Numbered from the stretch's first letter, positions 33,481-41,322 are shown. The stretch: 64,000 bases of DNA from Paenibacillus sp. YN15 (GCF_003285005.1 NZ_QMFA01000022.1:29957-93956); one strand, 5' to 3'. Notes: generated from the sequence alone by a model not told the origin. Translations and numbers: made by a program.

Positions 33481-34476
33481 ATGAACCAATCATCCCCCCT
33501 ATTAAGTCCGCTTAACGATATGGTGTTCAAAGCTTTGTTTGGAATGGAGGAGCAGGCCAGCAAGCTGCTTCTGATTGACTTTCTCAACTCGATTCTAAAC
33601 TTGAAGGGCGCCGAGGCCATTTGCGAGATTCAGCACTTGAACCCGATCTCATACCGGGAATATGCCGGGGATAAGGAATCCAGTCTGGATATCAAGGTCA
33701 GCACAGGTCAGGGAGAGCGCATCAACATTGAGGTCCAGTTGAACAATGTGGATGATTTCCGCAAGCGCAGCTTATATTACTGGAGCAAGCTGTACAGCGA
33801 AGGTTTGCATGAATCCGAGGCTTATGTGACTTTGAAGAAAAGCATTGTCATCAACATCATGGACTACAATTTGATTTCGGAAACGGAACGTTATCATACT
33901 ACTTACAAGCTTTATGAGACGGCGGAGCGGTTTCTGCTCATTGATGATTTGGAGATTCATTATGTAGAGCTGACCAAGTTTCACCCGGTAACCGATGTGG
34001 GCCTTATGGAAGCGACGGAGCTATGGCTGACATTCCTCAAGAATGCCGGCAAGGAAGACGCGGAGGAATTGCTTAATGAACTGGGGCGCCGAAAGGAGGA
34101 ATTGCTAATGGCTAAGGAAATGTTGGGCAAAATCAGCGCGGATGAACTGATGCGGCAGCGCTACTACGCGCAGGAGAAGGCGCGGATTGACAAGATATCC
34201 AGCATGAAGTATGCGGAGATCATGGGTATGGAAAAAGGCATGGCAGAGGGTATGGAGAAAGGCATGGCAGAGGGCATGGAAAAAGGCCTGGAAAAGGGTC
34301 TAGAAAAAGGCCTAGAAAAGGGCCTAGAAAAGGGCCTAGAAAAGGGCATGGAACAAGGGAAGCTTGAAACTGCCCGCAATCTGCTGGCTTTGGGAATTCC
34401 GGCAGACAAAATCGCCCAAGCTACAGGATTTCCCTTAGAGGATATTCTTCAGTTAGGCAATAAAGAGGGGCTTTGA
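33481..34476 (+). CDS. Rpn-family PD-(D/E)XK nuclease
   Basis: 331 residues from ATG 33481 (AAGGGA upstream). N-terminus LSPLNDMVFKALFG is the family signature (TIGR01784/PDDEXK_2). The catalytic core is visible as Asp70 (SSLDIKV), Glu84 and Gln86 (INIEVQL). Residues 249-292 are eleven tandem four-residue units (GMEK, GMAE, five GLEK, GMEQ) encoded by 12-base repeats at 34225-34356, followed by TARNLLALGIPADKIAQATG. Family members are mobile-element-like or antiphage DNases. A strong internal ribosome site and in-frame ATG at 34108 suggest a second product (listed separately). Stands alone between a divergent methyltransferase gene and a terminator. Confidence 0.85.
   Translation: MNQSSPLLSPLNDMVFKALFGMEEQASKLLLIDFLNSILNLKGAEAICEIQHLNPISYREYAGDKESSLDIKVSTGQGERINIEVQLNNVDDFRKRSLYYWSKLYSEGLHESEAYVTLKKSIVINIMDYNLISETERYHTTYKLYETAERFLLIDDLEIHYVELTKFHPVTDVGLMEATELWLTFLKNAGKEDAEELLNELGRRKEELLMAKEMLGKISADELMRQRYYAQEKARIDKISSMKYAEIMGMEKGMAEGMEKGMAEGMEKGLEKGLEKGLEKGLEKGLEKGMEQGKLETARNLLALGIPADKIAQATGFPLEDILQLGNKEGL
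34108..34476 (+). CDS. Candidate intragenic C-terminal Rpn product (RpnS-like)
   Basis: An AAAGGAGG sequence (34092-34099) stands eight bases before ATG 34108, which is in frame with the nuclease gene at codon 210. Initiation there would give a 122-residue protein (MAKEMLGKISADELMRQRYY, repeats, C-terminal tail) lacking the nuclease core. In E. coli, rpn genes encode such an internal small protein that neutralises the full-length nuclease. The same role here is inference; the site is better than that of the full-length start. Confidence 0.5.
   Translation: MAKEMLGKISADELMRQRYYAQEKARIDKISSMKYAEIMGMEKGMAEGMEKGMAEGMEKGLEKGLEKGLEKGLEKGLEKGMEQGKLETARNLLALGIPADKIAQATGFPLEDILQLGNKEGL
34225..34356 (+). 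repeat. In-frame 12-base tandem repeat in the Rpn gene
   Basis: Eleven units encoding G(M/L)(E/A)(K/E/Q); five central units (about 34285-34344) are nearly identical GGCCTAGAAAAG. Units are multiples of three, so slippage changes linker length without frameshift. Confidence 0.85.
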
Positions 34477-34504
34477 CGGCCGTCCTCTTTCCGCAAAGCC
34501 ACAA

Positions 34505-34537
34505 AAGCCCGGGCTCTTTCGAGTCCGGGCTTCTTTT
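34505..34537. terminator. Bidirectional terminator
   Basis: A 12-bp stem AAGCCCGGGCTC / GAGTCCGGGCTT (one G-T pair), loop TTTC, followed by CTTTT on the right and preceded by an A-run on the left. It separates the Rpn gene from the convergent coat protein gene. Confidence 0.8.
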
Positions 34538-34542
34538 GCTGC

Positions 34543-34788
34543 TTATTTCTTTCTGCGGCGTTTGGCATTGCGGGCCTGGCTGACCTCGGCTACGCCGCCG
34601 ACGGCGGGAGGGCAGAATTCGTCCCGGACGGTTACAGTGTAACAATGCTGCGGAACGGGGACGCAATGGTACCGGTTGACAACCTCGATAGGATGGATGA
34701 CTTCTACCACTTGGGGCAGATAAATATCCCGGTAGACCACCTGAGGCGGGTCCACGATCTGGCTTGCCGGACACTTCGGGCAGGACAT
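34543..34788 (-). CDS. CotD-like spore coat protein
   Basis: 81 residues from ATG 34788 (AAGGGAGTG upstream). Sequence pattern MSCPKCPASQIVDPPQVVYR, then VVEVIHPIEVVNRYHCVPVP and a basic KRRRKK end. The Cys/His/Val/Pro-rich character and the HPIEVVNRxHCVPVP core match a family of Paenibacillus-type coat proteins annotated near CotD. It would be made in the mother cell late in sporulation and deposited on the inner coat. No sigma-K promoter was confidently located. Confidence 0.75.
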   Translation of the reverse strand: MSCPKCPASQIVDPPQVVYRDIYLPQVVEVIHPIEVVNRYHCVPVPQHCYTVTVRDEFCPPAVGGVAEVSQARNAKRRRKK

Positions 34789-34903
34789 GGTGTTCACTCC
34801 CTTATCGGATATTGGGATTACACTACCGATATATGCCGGGAGGGCAAACGCTGCTTGTTCATTCACCTATTTGGGGAGGCTGGAGTTGCAGCCCGCTTGT
34901 CCG

Positions 34904-35728
34904 CTAGAAGGAGAAGAACAGCCGCAGAATGCTGACCACGGGGAATAGCCCCAGCAAAAATACCTCAAACCAATACAGCCGGTTTTCATCGCGGCGGAAG
35001 CTTAAGGAATTATACGCCCGCATGGCGGCCCGCAGGCTGTCGATTTTGCTTTGCAGCGCCAGGAAGCGGTCGTTCAGCTCATAATGCTCTGCCATGAGAT
35101 CGTAAAGCCCGCGGGCCTCCAGCTTTTCGCCCGCCGCGGAGCGGTCGAAGATATGGACGGCCCGGATGCTTTCGAATTCAAATTTGATAAACTTCGAGAT
35201 CATCACGGTCATTCCCTTTTTGCTCATCCGCAGCCGGCCGTGCCACAGATAATCGATATATGCGCCGGATTCATCCACATTCTGCCCCACATCCGACTCA
35301 ATTTTGCTGAGAGCCGAGGATTTCGCCAGAACCAACGCGATCACCTGGGCCGCCGGTTCACCCCACAGGAAGCTGCGGGGATCTTCCGGTACCGGCAGAA
35401 ACCGGCCTTCTTCGTCTATGTGAAGGGTGAAGCTTTCGGAAAATTGGGCCGCCATTTCATAATCAACCGCATCCACCAGCCCGCCCATAAAGGTCAAGAA
35501 GGTCTGGATTTCCTCCTCCTCCAAATGGACAAACACCATACAGCCGAAGCTGAACACAAATACCAGCCGTCCGGGAGAGGGCTTCTTCAGTACGGTTTCC
35601 AGATGAAAGGGCTGCAGGACCACATAATCCCGCCAGGAAGTGGGCCACCCGCTGCCGAAAAACGCCGCCAGCCGGTCCAGGGGAATGGTCTGGCATATTT
35701 TCAGACTCCGCATATGAATCCGTTCCAT
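34904..35728 (-). CDS. RMD1/YagE (DUF155) family protein
   Basis: 274 residues from ATG 35728 (AGGTG six bases upstream); GTG 35737 abuts the previous stop. Core motif LVFVFSFGCMVFVHLEEEEI (strands), then QVIALVLAKSSALSKIESDV and the helical KIDSLRAAMRAYNSL, ending in a membrane helix (VFLLGLFPVVSILRLFFSF). Family members in yeast are linked to sporulation and mitochondria; bacterial roles are unknown. Immediately downstream of a paralogue, so a duplicated pair acting together is likely. Confidence 0.8.
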   Translation of the reverse strand: MERIHMRSLKICQTIPLDRLAAFFGSGWPTSWRDYVVLQPFHLETVLKKPSPGRLVFVFSFGCMVFVHLEEEEIQTFLTFMGGLVDAVDYEMAAQFSESFTLHIDEEGRFLPVPEDPRSFLWGEPAAQVIALVLAKSSALSKIESDVGQNVDESGAYIDYLWHGRLRMSKKGMTVMISKFIKFEFESIRAVHIFDRSAAGEKLEARGLYDLMAEHYELNDRFLALQSKIDSLRAAMRAYNSLSFRRDENRLYWFEVFLLGLFPVVSILRLFFSF

Positions 35729-35737
35729 CGGCTTCAC

Positions 35738-36571
35738 CTACTTCACAATTTCCACGCACATGAGGATCACTTCCGCCACGATCAACAGCACAATTACCCA
35801 TTCCACGAACATGCCCCGGATGGAGTGGCTGATGGCCGAAAAACCTTCCATCATATTAGATAAAATTTCCGTTTTGTTCTTCAGGATGGAGTAGCGGTCA
35901 TTCAATTCGAAGAATTCCGACATCCGGTCATACAGCTCCGCCGCTCCGCTGTTGGTCCAGGTGATATCCGGCTTGTCCAAAATCATAATGTAGGCAATAG
36001 TATTGTATTCATGCCGGACAATCCGCGCCGTCGTGCGGGCCAGCTCTTTGTCGCTGACACGCAGCTTCCCCTTCTCCAGCCGGTCGATCATCACCTCCAG
36101 CCGGTCCAGAATCCGGCCCAACTCCTCCTCGGTTTTTTCCAGAGCCACCGATTTGGCAATCACCGTCGAAATCAGCTCGGGGTAGAACATGGCGTACTCC
36201 GGGACCATAACGAACTCATCTGTCAGCACCAATGAATCCGTACCACCGATATGCAGGCTGTAATCATCGGAATACCGCTCCGGGGCCACCGTGTTTACAT
36301 CCGCCTCGAAGCGCTGCACGTAGCAAAGAAAGACGGAGATGTCCTCCCGCCGGACATGATTGATGAACACGATGCTGCCGAAGGAGAACACCAAAACCTG
36401 CTGGTCCGTCTCTGCGCTTGCTCCGAGAATCCGTCCCAGGATTGTTCCCTTCAAAATCAAGGGCTCCTCCCAGGTGTATTTTTTGGGAATGCCGCAATCA
36501 TTGGCGATTTTGTTGAGGTCAATTTCATTGGCTACGGCAAACGCCTTAAAGCTCATGGCATTCTGAGACAT
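35738..36571 (-). CDS. RMD1/YagE (DUF155) family protein, tandem paralogue
   Basis: 277 residues with the same layout as the next gene: QVLVFSFGSIVFINHVRRED in the N-terminal core, STVIAKSVALEKTEEELGRI, a coiled segment (YSILKNKTEILSNMMEGF) and a C-terminal membrane helix (EWVIVLLIVAEVILMCVEI). GGGGAG ribosome site. The two genes touch, so they are co-translated; the paired copies have clearly diverged, suggesting a hetero-oligomer on the membrane. Function unknown. Confidence 0.8.
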   Translation of the reverse strand: MSQNAMSFKAFAVANEIDLNKIANDCGIPKKYTWEEPLILKGTILGRILGASAETDQQVLVFSFGSIVFINHVRREDISVFLCYVQRFEADVNTVAPERYSDDYSLHIGGTDSLVLTDEFVMVPEYAMFYPELISTVIAKSVALEKTEEELGRILDRLEVMIDRLEKGKLRVSDKELARTTARIVRHEYNTIAYIMILDKPDITWTNSGAAELYDRMSEFFELNDRYSILKNKTEILSNMMEGFSAISHSIRGMFVEWVIVLLIVAEVILMCVEIVK

Positions 36572-36598
36572 ATCCGCTCACTCTCCCCTTTAAGGGAA

Positions 36599-36785
36599 TC
36601 ATATGACAAGCCCTTGTCCGCTATGCCGGCAGTTGTCCACCAGCAGGGGAAACAGACGGCGGGAAGCATCTTCTCATCCATTAACTCAGGATGCCACTGA
36701 ACGCCCATGGTCATTCGGGCTTGCGGCACCTCAACGCCTTCAATCAGCCGCTTATGGGCAATCCCTCCGGTGAAGCTTTTTGCCA
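36599..36785 (-). pseudogene. Remnant of a peptidase C26 (PuuD-like) glutamine amidotransferase
   Basis: On the minus strand, GGIAHKRLIEGVEVPQARM leads into MGVQWHPELMDEK, the conserved end of gamma-glutamyl-GABA hydrolase-type enzymes including the catalytic HPE. Reading one frame over restores a plausible terminus (SRRLFPLLVDNCRHSGQGL), so a frameshift lies near 36655-36670. Only about 60 of roughly 240 residues remain; the 5' part is gone. It lies directly upstream of a divergent, intact operon, so a deletion probably removed the rest. Confidence 0.65.
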
Positions 36786-36831
36786 TTATTATACTCTTTA
36801 CCGGGAGGATCTGTCGCCTGTTTAGAGAATG

Positions 36832-36843
36832 GGAAACGTTTCC
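36832..36843. promoter_or_regulatory. LacI-type operator 1 (upstream)
   Basis: GGAAACGTTTCC, a perfect 12-base palindrome with the central CG typical of LacI-family sites. It lies 10 bases upstream of the -35 box of the amidohydrolase-lacI operon. Confidence 0.7.
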
Positions 36844-36853
36844 TAAATATTTG

Positions 36854-36881
36854 TTGACACTATATCTTAATGGGATATAAT
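36854..36881 (+). promoter_or_regulatory. Sigma-A promoter of the amidohydrolase-lacI operon
   Basis: TTGACA (36854-36859) and TATAAT (36876-36881), both perfect, with a 16-base spacer. Flanked on both sides by operator palindromes, so repression by looping or direct occlusion is expected. Confidence 0.85.
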
Positions 36882-36896
36882 GAATCTGTAATGTTA

Positions 36897-36908
36897 GGAA
36901 ACGTTTTC
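36897..36908. promoter_or_regulatory. LacI-type operator 2 (downstream)
   Basis: GGAAACGTTTTC, an 11/12 match to operator 1, 15 bases past the -10 box and so close to the transcription start. Centre-to-centre distance to operator 1 is 65 bases, about six helical turns. Confidence 0.7.
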
Positions 36909-36939
36909 GAAAACCTGAAACATGAAGGGGGATGTGCAC

Positions 36940-38061
36940 ATGCTTCACTCTGCCAAAGGCCAATTCATAGCCGTTTTGATTCTGCTGGTTATTCTGGCGG
37001 GTACGGGGTTATGGTACGCGGCGAGATCAAAAGAGCGGGATTTACCCGCGGATTACGGGAGCTCCGCTACGGCGCGGCCGGGAACGGAGACCGCCCTTGC
37101 TGCCGGCAGTCCCGCCCCTGCGAAAAAAACGTTAAATGAACTGGTGGAGAAATATAGCGGTCTGGGCCTTACCGATGTGCATAATCATGATGCAAGCGGC
37201 CCCTATGAATCGATGACCGGAGTCTGGCAGCAGTTGGGAGTGAAGCGGGTGGTCCTTTTCGGGGACGTGTCCGAACCCAGCGCCATACAGACGGATGCCG
37301 TTGCCTGGGAAGCGTATCAGACGCATCCCGAGCAGATCATTCCTTTTTTCTCCGGGTTCGATCTGCACAGTCCCTCCAGTCTGGACACGGTGCGGGCCAA
37401 TCTGGAAAAAGGCTTCATGGGACTTGGTGAAATTGCCGCCGCCTCCACCCATTCGCCGGTGGTGTCCAGAGTGCTGTGGAAGGCGGACCATCCCATGGAT
37501 GGTTACCTGCCGCAGATTTACGCCCTGTGCGCAGAGTACAAGGCGCCGATTCTGCTTCATATTGATCCGCCCAGCGGATGGCCGGTGGAGAAGCTGGAGG
37601 AGGCCATGTTGGCATACCCGGAGACGGCATTTATTTTCGGCCACATCAATGCATACAATTCTCCCCAAGCCATTGAAGCGCTTATGGAGAAGCATCCCAA
37701 CCTGTATGCGGATTTCTTCGCGGGCTTCACGGTCTTCAATCCTGAAAGCAGCAACAAGCTGGAGGATTTTCTTCCGCTTATCCGCAGGTTTCCGGATCGG
37801 GTACTCCTGAGCACAGATTCGGGATACGGGCTTTCCAATGGGGAAATAGCTGCCATCGAGGCGATGTACCGGGTGTTGGAGCTTGTGGAGGACCCTGCAT
37901 TGGTCAAAAAGCTGGCGCACGACAATTTCGATACGTTGATCAGCCGGGCTCCGGCTACGAGAACGCAGCTGGAGGAGCTTAATTCGAAGGGCATCGGGCC
38001 GGCAGCGGGCAAAACGTTAACGAAGCTTGAAGCAGGCAAGCTATTGGCGGATAATAAGTGA
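36940..38061 (+). CDS. Membrane-anchored amidohydrolase-2-like hydrolase
   Basis: 373 residues from ATG 36940, chosen for AAGGGGG eight bases upstream (ATG 36922 lacks a site). A signal anchor covers residues about 7-26 (FIAVLILLVILAGTGLWYA), then a low-complexity linker, then a TIM-barrel metal hydrolase: VHNHD with the HxH motif, a GLGEIAAAS strand, LLHIDPPSGWP, FIFGHINAYN and LLSTDSGYGLSN with a catalytic-type Asp. It probably hydrolyses or decarboxylates a small cyclic or amide substrate outside the membrane. Followed after 27 bases by its probable LacI regulator. Confidence 0.78.
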   Translation: MLHSAKGQFIAVLILLVILAGTGLWYAARSKERDLPADYGSSATARPGTETALAAGSPAPAKKTLNELVEKYSGLGLTDVHNHDASGPYESMTGVWQQLGVKRVVLFGDVSEPSAIQTDAVAWEAYQTHPEQIIPFFSGFDLHSPSSLDTVRANLEKGFMGLGEIAAASTHSPVVSRVLWKADHPMDGYLPQIYALCAEYKAPILLHIDPPSGWPVEKLEEAMLAYPETAFIFGHINAYNSPQAIEALMEKHPNLYADFFAGFTVFNPESSNKLEDFLPLIRRFPDRVLLSTDSGYGLSNGEIAAIEAMYRVLELVEDPALVKKLAHDNFDTLISRAPATRTQLEELNSKGIGPAAGKTLTKLEAGKLLADNK

Positions 38062-38088
38062 ATACTGGTTAAAGAAGGAAGATGCTTT

Positions 38089-39081
38089 ATGCGAGTGACC
38101 ATTAAGGATATTGCCCGCGAGCTGGATTTGGGGATCAGCACCGTATCCCGGGCGTTAAATCATAATTATGGCGTCCATCCCGATACCATTTCCCTGGTGG
38201 AGCGGAAAGCTGCCGAGCTGGGTTATGTGCCTAACCTGGGGGCCAAGCAGCTGGTTGGCAAAAAAAGCGGCCTGATCGGCATCTTTATGCCCGAGTTCGA
38301 TATGGAGGCCACTCCGGAGCATCATGAGTTTTTTCCTCCCATCTGTAAGGCGGTGCGGGAGCTGGGCAAGGATGCGGTTATTTTTCCCGTCCCCCATGCC
38401 CGGTACCGGCAGGGCAGTCTGACAGAGTGGGTGCAGCAGCGGAATCTGGAGGGAGGCATCTTTATGCCGCCTTTTTGGAGGAACCATCCGCTGGTGAAGG
38501 AGGCGTTGAAGCTGAAGCTCCCCAGTGTCAATCTCAGCGATGCCCTGGGGCCGCAATGCTCCCTGGTTCGCTCCGACGACCGGGAGGGAGGACGTCTTGC
38601 CGGCAGGCTGCTTACGGAATACGGCCACCGGATCATCGGCTACATTGACGGGCCGTCCCATTTGTCCATTTGCCAGGAGCGGGCGGCAGGTTTCCGGGAA
38701 GCATTGGCAAGTGAGGCAGCACTGCTGCTGGCCCAAGGCGATTTCAGCGGGACAAGCGGAGCGCAGGCTGCCCTGGGACTTCTGGAGGAATGCCCCGGGA
38801 TAACCGCCGTTTGCTGCGCCAATGACCTGATGGCCATGGGGGCCATTACCGCCCTGGAGAAGGAAGGGCGCCGGGTTCCGGAGGATATTTCGGTGGTGGG
38901 TTATGACGGTGCTTTTTTTACGGCCTATATGAATCCTCCCTTGACCACCGTCTGCCATAACACGGCGCGCATCGCCGTCCGGGCAGTGGAATTGCTGGCC
39001 AATCTGCTGAACGGCGGACCGTCACAGGGGGAGCGGATCACCCCCTCCCTTGTGGTGCGGGAGTCGGTGAGGCGGATGTAA
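38089..39081 (+). CDS. LacI-family transcriptional repressor
   Basis: 330 residues. N-terminal LacI helix-turn-helix (TIKDIARELDLGISTVSRAL, residues 4-23) with the hinge helix region near GAKQLVGKKSG. The periplasmic-binding-protein-like core includes LIGIFMPEF, a DREGGRLAGRLL segment, VCCANDLMAMGAITAL and ISVVGYDGAFFTAYMNPPLT. Second gene of the operon headed by the amidohydrolase. The two CG-centred palindromes at the operon promoter are its probable autoregulatory sites. The inducer is unknown, probably a sugar or the hydrolase product. Confidence 0.9.
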   Translation: MRVTIKDIARELDLGISTVSRALNHNYGVHPDTISLVERKAAELGYVPNLGAKQLVGKKSGLIGIFMPEFDMEATPEHHEFFPPICKAVRELGKDAVIFPVPHARYRQGSLTEWVQQRNLEGGIFMPPFWRNHPLVKEALKLKLPSVNLSDALGPQCSLVRSDDREGGRLAGRLLTEYGHRIIGYIDGPSHLSICQERAAGFREALASEAALLLAQGDFSGTSGAQAALGLLEECPGITAVCCANDLMAMGAITALEKEGRRVPEDISVVGYDGAFFTAYMNPPLTTVCHNTARIAVRAVELLANLLNGGPSQGERITPSLVVRESVRRM

Positions 39082-39163
39082 AATTCAATGCGGCAGTTGG
39101 ATCGGCTTAAACTGATCCGGCAGTCCTTTTTGTTAAGGGGGCCTGATTACAAAGCGTATTCTC

Positions 39164-39217
39164 AAAAAGAAGCTGCATCCGTTGCCCGCAGGGGCTTTAA
39201 GGCTGCAGCTTCTTTTT
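39164..39217. terminator. Bidirectional terminator
   Basis: Perfect 14-bp arms AAAAAGAAGCTGCA / TGCAGCTTCTTTTT with a 26-base loop. It lies between the convergent lacI and polysaccharide deacetylase genes; the A and T runs serve both strands. Confidence 0.85.
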
Positions 39218-39266
39218 CACAGCCAAGGGAGGCTTTGCTTCAGGTCCTTAACGGCGCAGTCTGCGG

Positions 39267-40025
39267 TCACTTGTCCTGAAGCATAGGGTTGGCCTGCTTA
39301 TACTTGATTAGCTCCGAGACGGTAACCATCTGGTAGCCGCGTTTATTCAGCTCAGGGAGAATGGTTTTGAGCGCTTCAACTGTTTGTGAGCCGCCCTCCA
39401 CATATTCATGCATAAGCACGATATTTCCGTTTTCCAGTTGATTCAGCACCCTGCTTACGATTTTTCCCACTCCAGGTCGGCTCCAGTCCTTTGTATCATG
39501 CTGCCAGGACCACATCACAACCAGATAACCGTGCTGCCGCGCCAGGGCGATCAGCCTGTCGTTGTAGATGCCCCCGGGCGGGCGGAACAATGTGGGCCTC
39601 TGGCCAGTGGCCTCCCGGATTACCTTCTCGGTGTCCAGAATTTCCTTCTCCAGCTTACCGATGGACTGGTTGCTCAAAAACAGGTGATGGTACGTATGGT
39701 TGGCCAGCTCATGGCCTTCCTCCGCCTCCCGTTTGGCCAGCTCCGGGTTGCGGCTGACTTTTTCACCGACGGCAAAAAAAGTGGCTTTGGCGTTATACTG
39801 CTTCAGCAGATCCAAAATGTCGGCGGTATTGTCCGGGTCAGGCCCGTCGTCAAAGGTAAGGGCCACAATTTTTTGCTCTGTGGGCACCTCCCAAAGAACT
39901 TCTCCGGTGGATTCGTAGTAGCGTCTGTCGTGGCGGGGACCATCAATTCTATTCCCGAACGCGGGCAGCACGCCCAAGTTGATACTGATGGCGACGGTCA
40001 AGGCGGTATGGCTCCACATTCTCAC
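39267..40025 (-). CDS. Polysaccharide deacetylase (NodB domain)
   Basis: 252 residues from GTG 40025 (AAAGGAAG eight bases upstream; ATG 40019 possible). A short hydrophobic N-terminus (LTVAISINLGVLPAF) suggests export. NodB motifs: ALTFDDGPDPDNT (catalytic base and metal Asp), HELANHTYHHLFLS (metal histidines), LFRPPGGIYND, VMWSWQHDTKDW and IVLMHEY. All five motifs are intact, so it should deacetylate N-acetylglucosamine units in peptidoglycan or a surface polymer with zinc or another divalent metal. Monocistronic; 292 bases upstream to the next gene hold only its promoter region and a hairpin. Confidence 0.88.
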   Translation of the reverse strand: MRMWSHTALTVAISINLGVLPAFGNRIDGPRHDRRYYESTGEVLWEVPTEQKIVALTFDDGPDPDNTADILDLLKQYNAKATFFAVGEKVSRNPELAKREAEEGHELANHTYHHLFLSNQSIGKLEKEILDTEKVIREATGQRPTLFRPPGGIYNDRLIALARQHGYLVVMWSWQHDTKDWSRPGVGKIVSRVLNQLENGNIVLMHEYVEGGSQTVEALKTILPELNKRGYQMVTVSELIKYKQANPMLQDK

Positions 40026-40244
40026 AGGTCCAGCTTCCTTTCCGGGCGATGTGACAGTTTAGGGGCTATCAAATTGGAACGAATATCGTCTTGTTAATAT
40101 GTCTGCATCCGCATCAATCCATACCCCCGGAGGAAATCCCAACTACAGGCGGTTGCCTCTTTCATCTTCGGACAGCCTGCTGCCGCAAAATATCGATGAA
40201 ATTACCGCCTGCCGGATGCGGAACGGGGAATAAACCGGACAAGA

Positions 40245-40297
40245 AACAGGCCCCGGCAGGCTTCCCGCGGACAAGGCGGGAGCTGCTGAGGCCTGTT
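40245..40297 (-). terminator. Hairpin past the DUF3231 gene
   Basis: Outer arms AACAGGCC (40245-40252) / GGCCTGTT (40290-40297) around an inner GCTTCCCGC / GCGGGAGC stem. Strong stem but a weak U-tract on the minus strand. Confidence 0.5.
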
Positions 40298-40317
40298 CAA
40301 TTTGTTGTGCTGCCGGC

Positions 40318-41322
40318 TCATGTGTGCGTCAGCTTTCTCCGGTCGACAGATTGAGGGGGATATTCCATCCAGCCCTTTCGGATCATGAGCAGGGCGCCTT
40401 CCTCTGCATACTGCATAATTTCCGCCCCTAGCCGGGTATATTCCAGAACCAGGTCCTTCCGGGGGCTCCCGGCAATGGAGGCTCCGTATTGGCCAATTGC
40501 CGATGCGATCAAAGCGGATACATGAAACATCATCAGCTTTTCGGAAAAAGGGGAGATGACGGAGGAGGAAATTTCCCCGTCCCACAGCATGGGAGCAGGC
40601 TGGCTGTCCTCCTGGAGGGTTTTGGTGAACACATCAATTTGCTTCTGGCTTAGCCGGACGCCCTTTTTAAAAAATTTCTTGACGTCCTCGGATTTGCTCA
40701 CCTGGCAAAACGCCAGAATCAGCGCTTTGCCAAGGGCATTGCGCTTCAGATTGTGGAACAAGTGATTGATTTCCACACCCAAAAGCGGCCGCTTATGCCC
40801 CAGAACCGACCCCAAAAAGGCTTTGTCATGGACGGATTCCGCCTGGTCCGGGACGGCGATGACCGGGGGACGGACATAAATCCCCATTTCCAGTCCCAAT
40901 GCCTGGGAACGGTTATGCAGTTCCAGAGAGGTGGTGATGGCATCCGTATAATAATCCACCACATCCTGCCGGACGGAGGTTGTAAGGGCCAGGGTATAGG
41001 AGGTCAGCCCGAGCTTGGCCATATGCCCGATATACATGAGAATCAGATTGTCGGAAAAAAGCGGAGGTGCCTCCAGATTCACGTCCTGCTCCGTAAATCC
41101 GGTGGGGAGGGGATATCCCTCCAGCTTCATCAGAGCAGACAGCTTTTGCATATGATCCAAAGCCAGCTGCAGGGCATATTCCACAATCGTCTGGATGCGG
41201 TCATCCTTTAAATGCGCCAGAAAGTGCCGCATTCCGCATATGGACATGGAGTCAGCCATGTAGGAAGCCCAAATGCTGGAGATCTCGGAAGCGGTTAATT
41301 TGGGAAGCGGGATGCGGTCCAT
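40318..41322 (-). CDS. DUF3231 family protein
   Basis: 334 residues from ATG 41322 (AAAGGATT upstream). Two homologous halves of about 165 residues, each an all-helical bundle: first half LTASEISSIWASYMADSMSI with YIGHMAKLGLTSYTLALTTS; second half LGVEINHLFHNLKRNALGKA with HVSALIASAIGQYGASIAGS. DUF3231 proteins are found in spore-forming Bacillota and resemble four-helix ferritin-like/CotF-like bundles. Function unknown; a spore or stress role is inferred from phylogenetic spread. Divergent from the secreted copper-amine-oxidase-domain protein. Confidence 0.8.
   Translation of the reverse strand: MDRIPLPKLTASEISSIWASYMADSMSICGMRHFLAHLKDDRIQTIVEYALQLALDHMQKLSALMKLEGYPLPTGFTEQDVNLEAPPLFSDNLILMYIGHMAKLGLTSYTLALTTSVRQDVVDYYTDAITTSLELHNRSQALGLEMGIYVRPPVIAVPDQAESVHDKAFLGSVLGHKRPLLGVEINHLFHNLKRNALGKALILAFCQVSKSEDVKKFFKKGVRLSQKQIDVFTKTLQEDSQPAPMLWDGEISSSVISPFSEKLMMFHVSALIASAIGQYGASIAGSPRKDLVLEYTRLGAEIMQYAEEGALLMIRKGWMEYPPQSVDRRKLTHT

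Noticed and set aside
39088..39279. A 63-residue plus-strand frame after the LacI gene
   Set aside because: It runs through the strong terminator stem at 39164-39217 and lacks a ribosome site.
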